Assembly (NCBI GenBank): GCA_902803625.1
Contig: CADCQV010000016.1
Span: forward strand, 1 to 8,414
Origin: an uncultured Lachnospiraceae bacterium
GTDB taxonomy: Bacteria; Bacillota; Clostridia; Lachnospirales; Lachnospiraceae
Direction of reading: 5' to 3'
DNA: 8,414 nucleotides
The notes beneath the pieces are model-generated. The model was not told where the DNA came from and ran no database searches. It saw nothing but the letters and a program-made list of their open reading frames with translations. The translations under genes were made by a program, and so were the position numbers. Positions 1 to 5,990 of the stretch are shown piece by piece (position 1 is the stretch's first letter; each line of letters starts with the position of its first letter).

Positions 1-1131
1 TATGACCTCATAGGGGAGACAGCTGTCAAGCTGGTGTATCATATCCAGTACCAGCTGCTCAAACTTATAGCCGTTGGGTTTTTCCGGCTTGACCATGCTT
101 CCGTCGTCTGCCATATACTTGATCTTCTTTTCGACCACGTGAAGGGGCATACGGTCTTCACTCACCTTGTCAAGCTCACCCACGGAAAACAGATAATTCA
201 GGATCACACCAAAATTATATGCAGGATCCCCATTCTCGTCCTTTTCATCCATCATTTCCTGTGAAAGATCATAATACTCCACTATAGAGGGTCTTCCGTC
301 CTCCAGACACATTACTCCGATCTTTTCATCGGGTGCAGCCTTTTTTACCACCTTTGCGCCCACTGATGCATGATCCAGAACTGTCGCTCCCACAAAGCAG
401 GGATCCAGGATACGCTGCAGTATATTATCCACAGCAAAGAGGTCTATCCATTCAATGCCTTCATCGGAAAGTACCTTGTCGAGACCGGCACGCACCATTG
501 ATGAATACCAGCCCCCGTTACCGTTCGGTGAGGTAAAAAGCCTGCCCTTATCCTCCATATAGAGCTTTCCGTTAAAATCACAGGCCGGTGCCATGCTCTG
601 CTTAAAGAATGTGACCCGGTCCTCCTTATATCCAAAAAACTTCTTTTCCCTGAGGAATTTTACGGTTGCCTCGTGGTTTGCCTCACTGGTCATAATGAAC
701 AGGCGGATCCAGGTATCGGTCTCATGCACCACATCAAGGAGATTCTCTATGATCCGCTGGAAAATATACACAGGCCTGTTTATCCCGATATCATACATTC
801 CCTTTGGATTGTCAGAACCGAGCCTTGTTCCCATTCCTCCCGCAAGAAGCAGTGCTGCGGTCTTTCCTTCACGGATGACCCTTACTCCCTCATCATGGAA
901 TTCCTTCTCACGGGATAGGATCTCTGCCCTCTGCATGACCCTGATAGGAGAAAAAACACCTCTTTTCAATCCCTCTTCCGCTTCTCCGATATGTTTAAGC
1001 ACGGTGAGATCCGTTTCCTCTATCTGGTTTAAAAGGCGCTCTCCCTCTTCCTTATCAAGCTCGTCAAAATACTTAAGAACATGCTCCTGCCCGTACTCTG
1101 CAAGCTTCCTTTCCGCTGCTTCTCTGGTCAT
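1..1131 (-). CDS. UAP1-like UDPGP-family nucleotidyltransferase (UDP-sugar pyrophosphorylase), 3' end cut off by the window
   Basis: The minus strand is open from an ATG at 1131 to the window edge: 377 codons, no stop seen, so the C-terminus is missing. The protein looks like an enzyme that joins UTP to a sugar 1-phosphate, releasing pyrophosphate, in the cytoplasm. It carries the UDPGP nucleotide-binding loop LLLAGGMGTRLG (residues 94-105) followed by NPKG, then PNGNGG (202-207) in the uridine-contacting region, the VDNIL motif (234-238), GAKVVKKAAPDEKIGV, MPLHVVEKKIKY and KPEKPNGYKFE. These blocks occur in the same order in eukaryotic UDP-GlcNAc pyrophosphorylase (UAP1/AGX), so UDP-N-acetylhexosamine is the likeliest product, though bacterial members are often labelled UTP-glucose-1-phosphate uridylyltransferase. 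About 95 residues precede the loop, as in that family and unlike GalU or GlmU. A GGAGG site lies 8 nt before the ATG. It follows the SPFH gene in the same direction after 87 bp holding a hairpin. The family is firm; the sugar is inferred. Confidence 0.9.
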   Translation of the reverse strand, partial: MTREAAERKLAEYGQEHVLKYFDELDKEEGERLLNQIEETDLTVLKHIGEAEEGLKRGVFSPIRVMQRAEILSREKEFHDEGVRVIREGKTAALLLAGGMGTRLGSDNPKGMYDIGINRPVYIFQRIIENLLDVVHETDTWIRLFIMTSEANHEATVKFLREKKFFGYKEDRVTFFKQSMAPACDFNGKLYMEDKGRLFTSPNGNGGWYSSMVRAGLDKVLSDEGIEWIDLFAVDNILQRILDPCFVGATVLDHASVGAKVVKKAAPDEKIGVMCLEDGRPSIVEYYDLSQEMMDEKDENGDPAYNFGVILNYLFSVGELDKVSEDRMPLHVVEKKIKYMADDGSMVKPEKPNGYKFEQLVLDMIHQLDSCLPYEVI

Positions 1132-1149
1132 TTCTTTTTCCTCCGTAAT

Positions 1150-1175
1150 AAGGCTGCCCGCAAAGGGACAGCCTT
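1150..1175. other. Intercistronic hairpin between the SPFH gene and the UAP1-like gene
   Basis: An inverted repeat pairs 1150-1159 with 1165-1175 through ten base pairs (AAGGCTG and CCC blocks), with one bulged base at 1168 and a five-base loop. Read on the minus strand, the direction of both flanking genes, it sits just upstream of the ribosome binding site of the UAP1-like gene and has no T run after it, so it is not a standard terminator for that direction. On the plus strand it is followed by TTTTCTT and resembles an intrinsic terminator, but no plus-strand gene reads into it. It may affect RNA processing or stability, or stop antisense transcription. The fold is seen; the role is inferred. 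Confidence 0.55.
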
Positions 1176-1218
1176 TTCTTATACATATTCAGCTGCTGTT
1201 TCGAACCGTATCTCCGGA

Positions 1219-2478
1219 TCAGGGCTTCGGATGACCGCAGTTCGTGCAGAACTTTCCTTCGTTCTTTGTTCCGCAGTCAGGGCAGAACCACTGGGCGGAC
1301 GCTGCCGGTGCAGGAGCCGGGGTTCCGCAGTTCGTGCAGAACTTACCGGTATTCTGGGTATTGCACTGAGGGCATACCCAGCCGCCGGGTGCTGCCGCCG
1401 CAGCAGGAGCTGCTCCACCCGCTGCCGGTGCAGGGGCTGCGCCCTGAGGTGCTGCCTGTGCGCCTGCCATCTGGAAAAGCTGTCCGGCGTTCATACCGCC
1501 TGCATTTGCTGCCATATTCATACCCGCAAAGCCGAACATTGCGCCACCGGCGCCCTCGTTCCTTGCAGCATCCTGCATAGCCTGAGCCTGAGCACCCACA
1601 AGGGTTGCGGCTGCCATGCCGGGATTCCTGTTGATGGCATTTCTCTGAGCCTCTTTTATCATCCTCTCGTCTTCTTCGTCCGCCTTTATGGAAGAAACAC
1701 CGAAGGAAGCGATGGCGATGCCTCTGTGCTCTGACCACTTCTTCGAAAGGATCTCATTTAACGCATCCGCGATTTCATTCGTATGTCCGGGAACCTCACT
1801 GTAACGAACTCCCTTTGCGGAGATCTGTGCGAAAGCAGGCTGCAGCGCCGTCAGAAGCTCTGACTTCAGCTGGGAGTCGATCTCCTCTCTCTCATAAACA
1901 TCCGTAACATTTCCACAGACATTTGTATAGAAGAGGACGGGATCAACTACCTTATAGGAGTATTCTCCGAAGCACTTGACCGAAATATCAATGTCCAGAC
2001 CTATATTATTATCAACAACACGGAAAGGTACGGGATTAGCGGTACCATACTTATTTCCGATGATTTCCTTGATATTTACGAAATATATCCTCTGATCCTT
2101 GGGAGCGTCACCGCCGAAGGTAAAACGCTTGCCGACATTCTTAAAGGAATCTATGATTCCCTTTCCCAGACCGCCGCTGAAGATCGAAGGCTCTGTTGAA
2201 GCATCATATGTAAATTCACCGGGCTCCGCGCAGACCTCGGCAACCTTTCCCTGGTCAACGATGATCATACACTGACCCTCGTTTATCGCGATCACCGATC
2301 CGTTGGTAATGATATTTTCTTCACCCTTTGTGTTTGAAGACTGTCTCTTTTCACTGGTTCTTTTCTGTCCCTTTACCACCAGAATGGTCTCGTCAATGGA
2401 GTCACAGTAAAAATACTCCTTCCACTGGTCGGCAAGAACACTGCCGGCAGCATTTCCTATTGCTCTGATTAATCCCAT
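1219..2478 (-). CDS. SPFH/band 7-domain protein with two C-terminal zinc ribbons (YdjI-like)
   Basis: This 419-residue protein resembles the SPFH-domain proteins related to Bacillus subtilis YdjI, often annotated as virion core protein homologues. Residues about 50-290 form the SPFH (band 7) region, with the family-typical stretches CMIIVDQGKVAEVCAEPGEF, PVPFRVVDNNIGLDIDISV and LLTALQPAFAQIS. There is no signal peptide or membrane helix, so any membrane contact is indirect. Residues about 290-366 are Ala/Gly/Met/Pro-rich and probably flexible. Two four-cysteine zinc ribbons follow, with Cys 369/372/381/384 and 399/402/411/414, the second ending the protein. In Bacillus the relative works with the PspA-type envelope stress system at the membrane; no pspA homologue is visible here, so a membrane-stress role is inference. 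An AGGAGG site lies 4 nt before the ATG. It follows folC by 50 bp, with a promoter-like box and a palindrome in the gap, suggesting separate control. Confidence 0.93.
   Translation of the reverse strand: MGLIRAIGNAAGSVLADQWKEYFYCDSIDETILVVKGQKRTSEKRQSSNTKGEENIITNGSVIAINEGQCMIIVDQGKVAEVCAEPGEFTYDASTEPSIFSGGLGKGIIDSFKNVGKRFTFGGDAPKDQRIYFVNIKEIIGNKYGTANPVPFRVVDNNIGLDIDISVKCFGEYSYKVVDPVLFYTNVCGNVTDVYEREEIDSQLKSELLTALQPAFAQISAKGVRYSEVPGHTNEIADALNEILSKKWSEHRGIAIASFGVSSIKADEEDERMIKEAQRNAINRNPGMAAATLVGAQAQAMQDAARNEGAGGAMFGFAGMNMAANAGGMNAGQLFQMAGAQAAPQGAAPAPAAGGAAPAAAAAPGGWVCPQCNTQNTGKFCTNCGTPAPAPAASAQWFCPDCGTKNEGKFCTNCGHPKP
1235..1344 (-). repeat. Direct repeat encoding the duplicated zinc-ribbon ends
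   Basis: The 20 bases at 1235-1254 recur without change at 1325-1344, exactly 90 bp (30 codons) away and in the same frame. They encode KFCTNCG in both zinc ribbons of the SPFH protein. The rest of each 30-codon unit is similar in protein but more diverged in DNA. This points to tandem duplication of one ribbon, with the cysteine-containing part kept or homogenised. Confidence 0.8.
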
Positions 2479-2490
2479 AGTACCTCCTCT

Positions 2491-2502
2491 GTCTTATAAG
2501 AC
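2491..2502. promoter_or_regulatory. Perfect 12-bp palindrome in the SPFH gene leader, candidate operator
   Basis: GTCTTATAAGAC is its own reverse complement. It lies between the predicted -10 box (2517-2522) and the ribosome binding site (2483-2488) of the SPFH gene, so it would fall around +8 to +19 of the transcript. That is a usual place for a repressor site, and it could also form a small stem close to the ribosome binding site. The palindrome is seen; regulation is inferred, and no regulator is identified. Confidence 0.45.
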
Positions 2503-2516
2503 TTTGATTTCCTCAT

Positions 2517-2525
2517 AGTATACCA
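2517..2525 (-). promoter_or_regulatory. Extended -10 promoter for the SPFH gene
   Basis: On the minus strand the gap between folC and the SPFH gene reads TGGTATACT, an extended -10 (TGn plus TATACT, one mismatch to TATAAT). It lies 39 bp upstream of the ATG at 2478. No good -35 is visible, but extended -10 promoters often tolerate that. It suggests that the SPFH gene can be transcribed independently of folC. Confidence 0.55.
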
Positions 2526-2528
2526 CAT

Positions 2529-3992
2529 TTATCTTCTGAAGAAAGAGAAGAAACCACCCTTTTTCTTTTTCTCTTCTTTCTTCTCGCCGGAAATCCCGTT
2601 TTCGTTTACCGTATGCTTTCCCTCACGCCCGCCGGCTTCGGTTTTCCTTCCCTTTCCGTCATCTGCATTGAAAAGCTTCCTTACCTCCCCCACATAATAG
2701 AAGGAACCGAAAATACAGATCACGTCATCCTCTTCCGCCTGGGACAGTGCCATCCTTACGGCAGTCTGCACGGAATTGCAGGGCGTCGCAGTAAGCCCTG
2801 TCGCGGAATGTATGAACTGTGCAAGCTGTGCGGCCGGAAGCGCCCGGCCGGAAGCAGGCGTCACCGTGAAAAACTTCTTCGCGAGATGGGCGACCTCCGC
2901 CGTCATACGGTCATACTCCTTATCTCCGAGTACTCCCATAATGAATATGACCTTCTGCTCTTCCCCGAACTGGGATTCGATGCTCCGGGCGAGTACCATT
3001 GCGCCCTCCTCATTGTGGCTCCCGTCAACTATGACCGTCGGATCGCTCTGCAGAAGCTCAAATCTCCCCGGAATACTGGTTTTCTTTAGACCCCGCCGCA
3101 TGGAATCATCGTTTATATTTTCATAGCCCCTGGTATACAGTATCTTTGCCGCACCTATGGCAAGGGAGGCGTTCCCCACCTGATAGATACCCGGAAGTGC
3201 GATCTCCAGATCCTTCTGTCCCGGAAGGTCAAAGACCTGTCCCCTTAAGCTTATCTCATTTATCTTCGACGGGAGTATGGTCCGGTGAAGCCATGCCTTT
3301 CTTTCGTTGCAGACATTCTCAAAAACCGCTTCCACCTCCGGAGTCTGGGGATACATGATGATGTCCCCGTTTTCCTTTATGATCCCGGCCTTTTCATATG
3401 CTATCTGCTCCAGGGTCTCCCCGAGGATCTCGGTATGATCGTAGCTTATGGTGGTAAGGATCGCCAGATCCGGGGTTTTTATCACATTTGTGGCATCCAG
3501 CCTTCCGCCGAGCCCCGTTTCCAGGATCACCACATTCACCTCCTGCTCCAGAAAATAAAGAAAGGCCATTGCAGTGATTATTTCAAATTCCGAAGGGTAC
3601 TGTATCCTGTCCCGCTTCATATCCTCGGCACGGTCCTTAACAAGACCCGTGAGAAAACCGAAGTCAACCCCGGAAATCGGTTCCGGCTCCTTCCCGGGAG
3701 AAAGTATCTGCATTCTCTCTGTATAGTCATTAAGATGCGGAGAGGAGTACACCCCGACCTTGTAGCCGCTTTCCGCAAGTATACGGCTGAGGAAGGCGGC
3801 AGTAGAGCCCTTTCCGTTGGTGCCTGCGATATGTACGAATCTCAGCTGATCCTGCGGATTTCCGAGACGGATCAAAAGCTCTGATATGGCAGACAGATTG
3901 TACGGTTCCTGGCCGTTCGCTATGGAACGGGGCGAAAACTTCGGCACCCTGTCCAGATACTGCACAGCCTGTTCATATGTCATTTCCTGCAT
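2529..3992 (-). CDS. folC: Folylpolyglutamate synthase / dihydrofolate synthase FolC with a charged C-terminal extension
   Basis: FolC adds glutamate to folates using ATP in the cytoplasm, which traps them in the cell; many bacterial members also make dihydrofolate from dihydropteroate. The Mur-ligase-type P-loop GTNGKGS is at 57-63, the Mg-binding LETGLGGRLDATN block at 157-169, ISYDHTEILG with His186 at 182-191, PGRFE at 308-312 linking the two domains, and DGSHNEEG at 323-330. The typical FolC fold ends near VGEVRKLF (434-441). About 46 further residues follow, rich in Lys, Glu and Gly and ending KKKKGGFFSFFRR, which is an unusual extension. An AAGGA site lies about 12 nt before the ATG; a second ATG three codons later is possible. 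It starts 24 bp after folT, fitting a folate salvage operon. Identity is certain; whether it also has dihydrofolate synthase activity cannot be told. Confidence 0.96.
   Translation of the reverse strand: MQEMTYEQAVQYLDRVPKFSPRSIANGQEPYNLSAISELLIRLGNPQDQLRFVHIAGTNGKGSTAAFLSRILAESGYKVGVYSSPHLNDYTERMQILSPGKEPEPISGVDFGFLTGLVKDRAEDMKRDRIQYPSEFEIITAMAFLYFLEQEVNVVILETGLGGRLDATNVIKTPDLAILTTISYDHTEILGETLEQIAYEKAGIIKENGDIIMYPQTPEVEAVFENVCNERKAWLHRTILPSKINEISLRGQVFDLPGQKDLEIALPGIYQVGNASLAIGAAKILYTRGYENINDDSMRRGLKKTSIPGRFELLQSDPTVIVDGSHNEEGAMVLARSIESQFGEEQKVIFIMGVLGDKEYDRMTAEVAHLAKKFFTVTPASGRALPAAQLAQFIHSATGLTATPCNSVQTAVRMALSQAEEDDVICIFGSFYYVGEVRKLFNADDGKGRKTEAGGREGKHTVNENGISGEKKEEKKKKGGFFSFFRR
2538..2583. 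repeat. Purine/pyrimidine inverted repeat inside the 3' end of folC
   Basis: The arms 2538-2553 and 2568-2583 are complementary at 14 of 16 positions (one more is a G-U pair in the minus-strand RNA), with a 14-base spacer. One arm encodes the Lys/Glu-rich run of the FolC tail and the other encodes its Phe/Ser/Arg end, so the folC message can fold back just before its stop codon. No T run follows on the minus strand, so it is not a standard terminator. The extension to the protein and the hairpin may have arisen together. Confidence 0.6.
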
Positions 3993-4016
3993 GATGATAT
4001 TATTTCCTTCTGTAAA

Positions 4017-4547
4017 TTACTGAGACAATGCGCCCTTCCGCGCAAGACTGTTTACGGGTCCCGCGATGGCGGCGATGATGATAATGTTTACCGGTATCAT
4101 AACAAGCTCCTTAAGAAGCCTCACGGAAAGTACCGCTGCAAATCCTCCGCTCCCGTAGAGCAAGGTGAGCCAGAGCGAATTCAGCAGTAGATTCACGACA
4201 ACCGTATTGACCACGACTGCCGCGCTTATTCTTTTCAGACTGTACGCCGCTCCTGACCTTTTATGAAGAAACAGTCCGAAGATAACACCACTTAAGATCC
4301 CTGAAATGGTAAATCCCGGGAAAAACGGGCCTGTAGGCTTAACTATGTATCCGCCAATATCCGTCAGTGCCCCGGTCACCGCTGCTATGGCCGGTCCGAA
4401 CAAAAGACCCGCTGCCGCAAGCGGCACGGTGGAAAAACGTATCTCGAGCACATTGCTTATCGGAACCTTTAAGAAACCGGCTATTATCCCAATGGCAACC
4501 AGAAACGATGCCATTGTCAGTGTCCGCAGGTTCTTTATTCCGGACAT
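4017..4547 (-). CDS. folT: Folate ECF transporter S component FolT
   Basis: This 176-residue membrane protein is the substrate-binding S component of an energy-coupling factor transporter. It binds folate outside and delivers it when paired with the shared EcfT/EcfA1/EcfA2 module, which is not in this window. It has about five or six hydrophobic segments (roughly 11-28, 41-61, 79-94, 106-131, 148-165). The region DIGGYIVKPTGPFFPGFTIS (63-82) matches the FolT family, as does VRLLKE before the last helix. A strong AAGGAGGAG site precedes the ATG. The gene sits 18 bp after the lipoprotein gene and 24 bp before folC; folT next to folC is a known arrangement and is the best support for folate over another vitamin. 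No THF riboswitch can sit directly before it because the gap is too short. Confidence 0.9.
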   Translation of the reverse strand: MSGIKNLRTLTMASFLVAIGIIAGFLKVPISNVLEIRFSTVPLAAAGLLFGPAIAAVTGALTDIGGYIVKPTGPFFPGFTISGILSGVIFGLFLHKRSGAAYSLKRISAAVVVNTVVVNLLLNSLWLTLLYGSGGFAAVLSVRLLKELVMIPVNIIIIAAIAGPVNSLARKGALSQ

Positions 4548-4565
4548 TCGTTACTCCTCCTTAAA

Positions 4566-5045
4566 CTATTCCTTTGCGCCATGCTTCTGCGCGATGCAGG
4601 TTCCTCCAACGGAAACCGCTGTACCTCCCTCCGGTACCGTTATCTCAGCCGCTCCCTTCATAGGGGATTTTCCCCCGTCCCCCTGAGCTGCTATCGTAAC
4701 GGAATCGACAACATTCCCGTCTGCATCCATCACGGTTACCGAACACATCTTGTCTGCCATCCCCACCGTGTATTCACCGGCATCCAGCGTCGTAGTCGTC
4801 CCATCCACCAGCTTAAAATAATCAACGCCCTCCCCGGGGGTGGAACGCATATTGGCGGTATTGACATCGGGAAGCTCCGCAACAGCCTCGTCTCCCCGGC
4901 TTCCGCCCATGCCTGCCGCTCCGGTTCCGAGAATCCGGGTAAGATTATCATTCTCAGCGATACTGTCCTTTCCCGTCTTTCCGCAGGAGGCGAGGGAAAA
5001 CAGCAGCGCAGTTATCATTATAAAAACCACAACTCTCTTTACCAT
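4566..5045 (-). CDS. Small predicted lipoprotein of unknown function
   Basis: I do not recognise this 159-residue protein. It begins MVKR followed by a hydrophobic stretch and the lipobox LASC, with Cys21 as the expected lipid-modified residue, so it should be anchored on the outer face of the membrane. Residues 22-75 are Gly/Asn/Asp-rich and probably a linker. Residues about 75-150 look like a compact beta-rich domain (alternating Val/Thr stretches such as GEYTVGM, SVTVMDADGNVVDSVTI and AAEITVPEGG). Cys101 and Cys150 are the only other cysteines and could form a disulfide. Its ATG overlaps the end of the HAD gene by 7 bp, implying translational coupling, and folT follows 18 bp later. The position suggests a link to the HAD enzyme or folate uptake, but ECF transporters do not need a binding lipoprotein, so this is only inference. 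Confidence 0.85.
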   Translation of the reverse strand: MVKRVVVFIMITALLFSLASCGKTGKDSIAENDNLTRILGTGAAGMGGSRGDEAVAELPDVNTANMRSTPGEGVDYFKLVDGTTTTLDAGEYTVGMADKMCSVTVMDADGNVVDSVTIAAQGDGGKSPMKGAAEITVPEGGTAVSVGGTCIAQKHGAKE

Positions 5046-5896
5046 GTCAATTCTCCGTCAAGTATTTTTTCAAGAGCATGCTCCACAGTATCCGTGTGAT
5101 ATTTCCCGAGTTCCTTAACACTTTCCACTGCCGTGTCCATGGTGATCGGACAGCCCGCCATTTCCAGCATTTCCCTGTCGTTTTCGTTATCTCCGAAGCA
5201 AAGCAGGTTTTCGGCAGGGATCCCGAGACGGGCAAGAACCTTTTCAAGGGCAAGACCCTTATGAACGCCGGGCGGCATAAAATCCAGCCATTCGCTGCCG
5301 CCTGTGACTACCGTACATTTGCCTTCAAATTCGCTTTTCCAGTTTCTTATCTGCTCTTCCGTAAGTCCGGTCTTTACATAAGCGGATATCTTAAAGAACG
5401 GCTCTCTTTTTTCCCTGACATCCCTGACCCGTGTAACGTTATTTTTCACGGTAAATCTCAAAAGCTCATAATAACTCAGGTCTCTGTCAGGTATTATACT
5501 CGTATTCACCCCGGATACAAGAACCTCTGCACCGGGAACCGCTTCGATCGCGTCTATTATCTCAATTGCAAGAGAATCCTCCATCTCTTCACGGCTTATC
5601 ATTTCCCCGTCTATAAAGGTTAAGCAGCCGTTTTCACATATATATCCGATCTCCTGCCTGACCGGCGAAAACAGCCTCTGCAGATTTGCGTACTGCCTGC
5701 CGCTGGCCGCAAAAAAGATTATTCCTCTCTCGGTCAGACGGTGTATCAGCCCCGGTGCCGCGTCGGTAAGCTCCTGACTCCCGTTTAATAAAAGAGTTCC
5801 GTCCAGATCACAGGCAATTATTTTAAGTTTATGCTTTGCCCCGTTTTGAAGCACCACGGCAGCTTTATCCTCCGGTTTTTGTTTTTTCCTATACAT
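5039..5896 (-). CDS. Cof-type HAD-superfamily phosphatase (HAD-IIB)
   Basis: This 285-residue cytoplasmic protein has all four HAD motifs: DLDGT with nucleophile Asp30 and acid/base Asp32, motif II AASGRQ with Ser65, Lys213 in VHKGLAL, and the metal-binding GDNENDREM with Asp236 and Asp240. The long insert between motifs II and III (about 85-195) is the C2-type cap that defines the Cof/HAD-IIB group. Members remove phosphate from sugar phosphates, pyridoxal phosphate or flavin intermediates; the substrate cannot be read from sequence. The first 24 residues are Lys-rich and precede the fold. The ATG at 5896 has only a weak TTAGG site, so a later start is possible. It is the first gene of the probable HAD-lipoprotein-folT-folC operon, with a TATAAT box about 50 bp upstream. 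A role in pterin or folate metabolism is possible from context only. Confidence 0.93.
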   Translation of the reverse strand: MYRKKQKPEDKAAVVLQNGAKHKLKIIACDLDGTLLLNGSQELTDAAPGLIHRLTERGIIFFAASGRQYANLQRLFSPVRQEIGYICENGCLTFIDGEMISREEMEDSLAIEIIDAIEAVPGAEVLVSGVNTSIIPDRDLSYYELLRFTVKNNVTRVRDVREKREPFFKISAYVKTGLTEEQIRNWKSEFEGKCTVVTGGSEWLDFMPPGVHKGLALEKVLARLGIPAENLLCFGDNENDREMLEMAGCPITMDTAVESVKELGKYHTDTVEHALEKILDGELTW

Positions 5897-5901
5897 AATA
5901 A

Positions 5902-5958
5902 CCTAAGTATGGTAAAAATTGTATATATTTTTTGTCTTTTTTGTATTATACTCTTAGG
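5902..5958. repeat. Inverted repeat spanning the divergent intergenic region
   Basis: CCTAAGTAT at 5902-5910 is matched by ATACTCTTAGG at 5948-5958 in inverted orientation, with two extra bases in the second arm and 37 bp of AT-rich sequence between. It lies in the gap between the HAD gene (minus strand) and the GGDEF gene (plus strand), and one arm overlaps the minus-strand -10 box. It could be a paired protein-binding site acting on both directions, or chance in AT-rich DNA. Confidence 0.35.
5945..5950 (-). promoter_or_regulatory. -10 box for the HAD-lipoprotein-folT-folC operon
   Basis: The minus strand reads TATAAT, a perfect -10, giving a leader of about 40 nt before the HAD start codon. 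A convincing -35 is not visible at 16-18 bp spacing, so an activator may be needed or the start may lie elsewhere. The same AT-rich gap should also hold the promoter of the divergent GGDEF gene; I find only weak candidates for that, such as TATACT at 5947-5952 on the plus strand. Confidence 0.45.
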
Positions 5959-5990
5959 CAGGGGTTTTTGGGGGATTGGACTGTTTCTTT

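Noticed and set aside
593..1234. A 213-codon open frame on the plus strand
   Set aside because: It lies opposite the UAP1-like gene, which has clear family motifs over its full length. The plus-strand product shows no recognisable domain and is Ser/Arg-rich, as expected for an antisense frame.
1380..1460. GC-rich repetitive segment as a possible mobile or structural repeat
   Set aside because: It encodes the Ala/Gly/Pro linker of the SPFH protein in frame, and codon repetition explains it.
1081..1734. A long plus-strand frame rich in Ala, Arg and Cys
   Set aside because: It is the antisense of the Ala/Pro-rich and zinc-ribbon part of the SPFH gene, and its length comes from the GC-rich, repetitive codons there.
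3285..3884. Plus-strand frames of 100-200 codons opposite folC
   Set aside because: All fall inside folC, whose motifs are complete and in order. They have no ribosome binding site or family resemblance.
4548..4565. A THF riboswitch controlling folT
   Set aside because: The gap before folT is 18 bp, far too short. The leader of the whole operon (about 5897-5945) is AT-rich and shows none of the conserved THF riboswitch elements.
5078..5623. A 181-codon plus-strand frame
   Set aside because: It is antisense to the HAD phosphatase gene, which has all four catalytic motifs.
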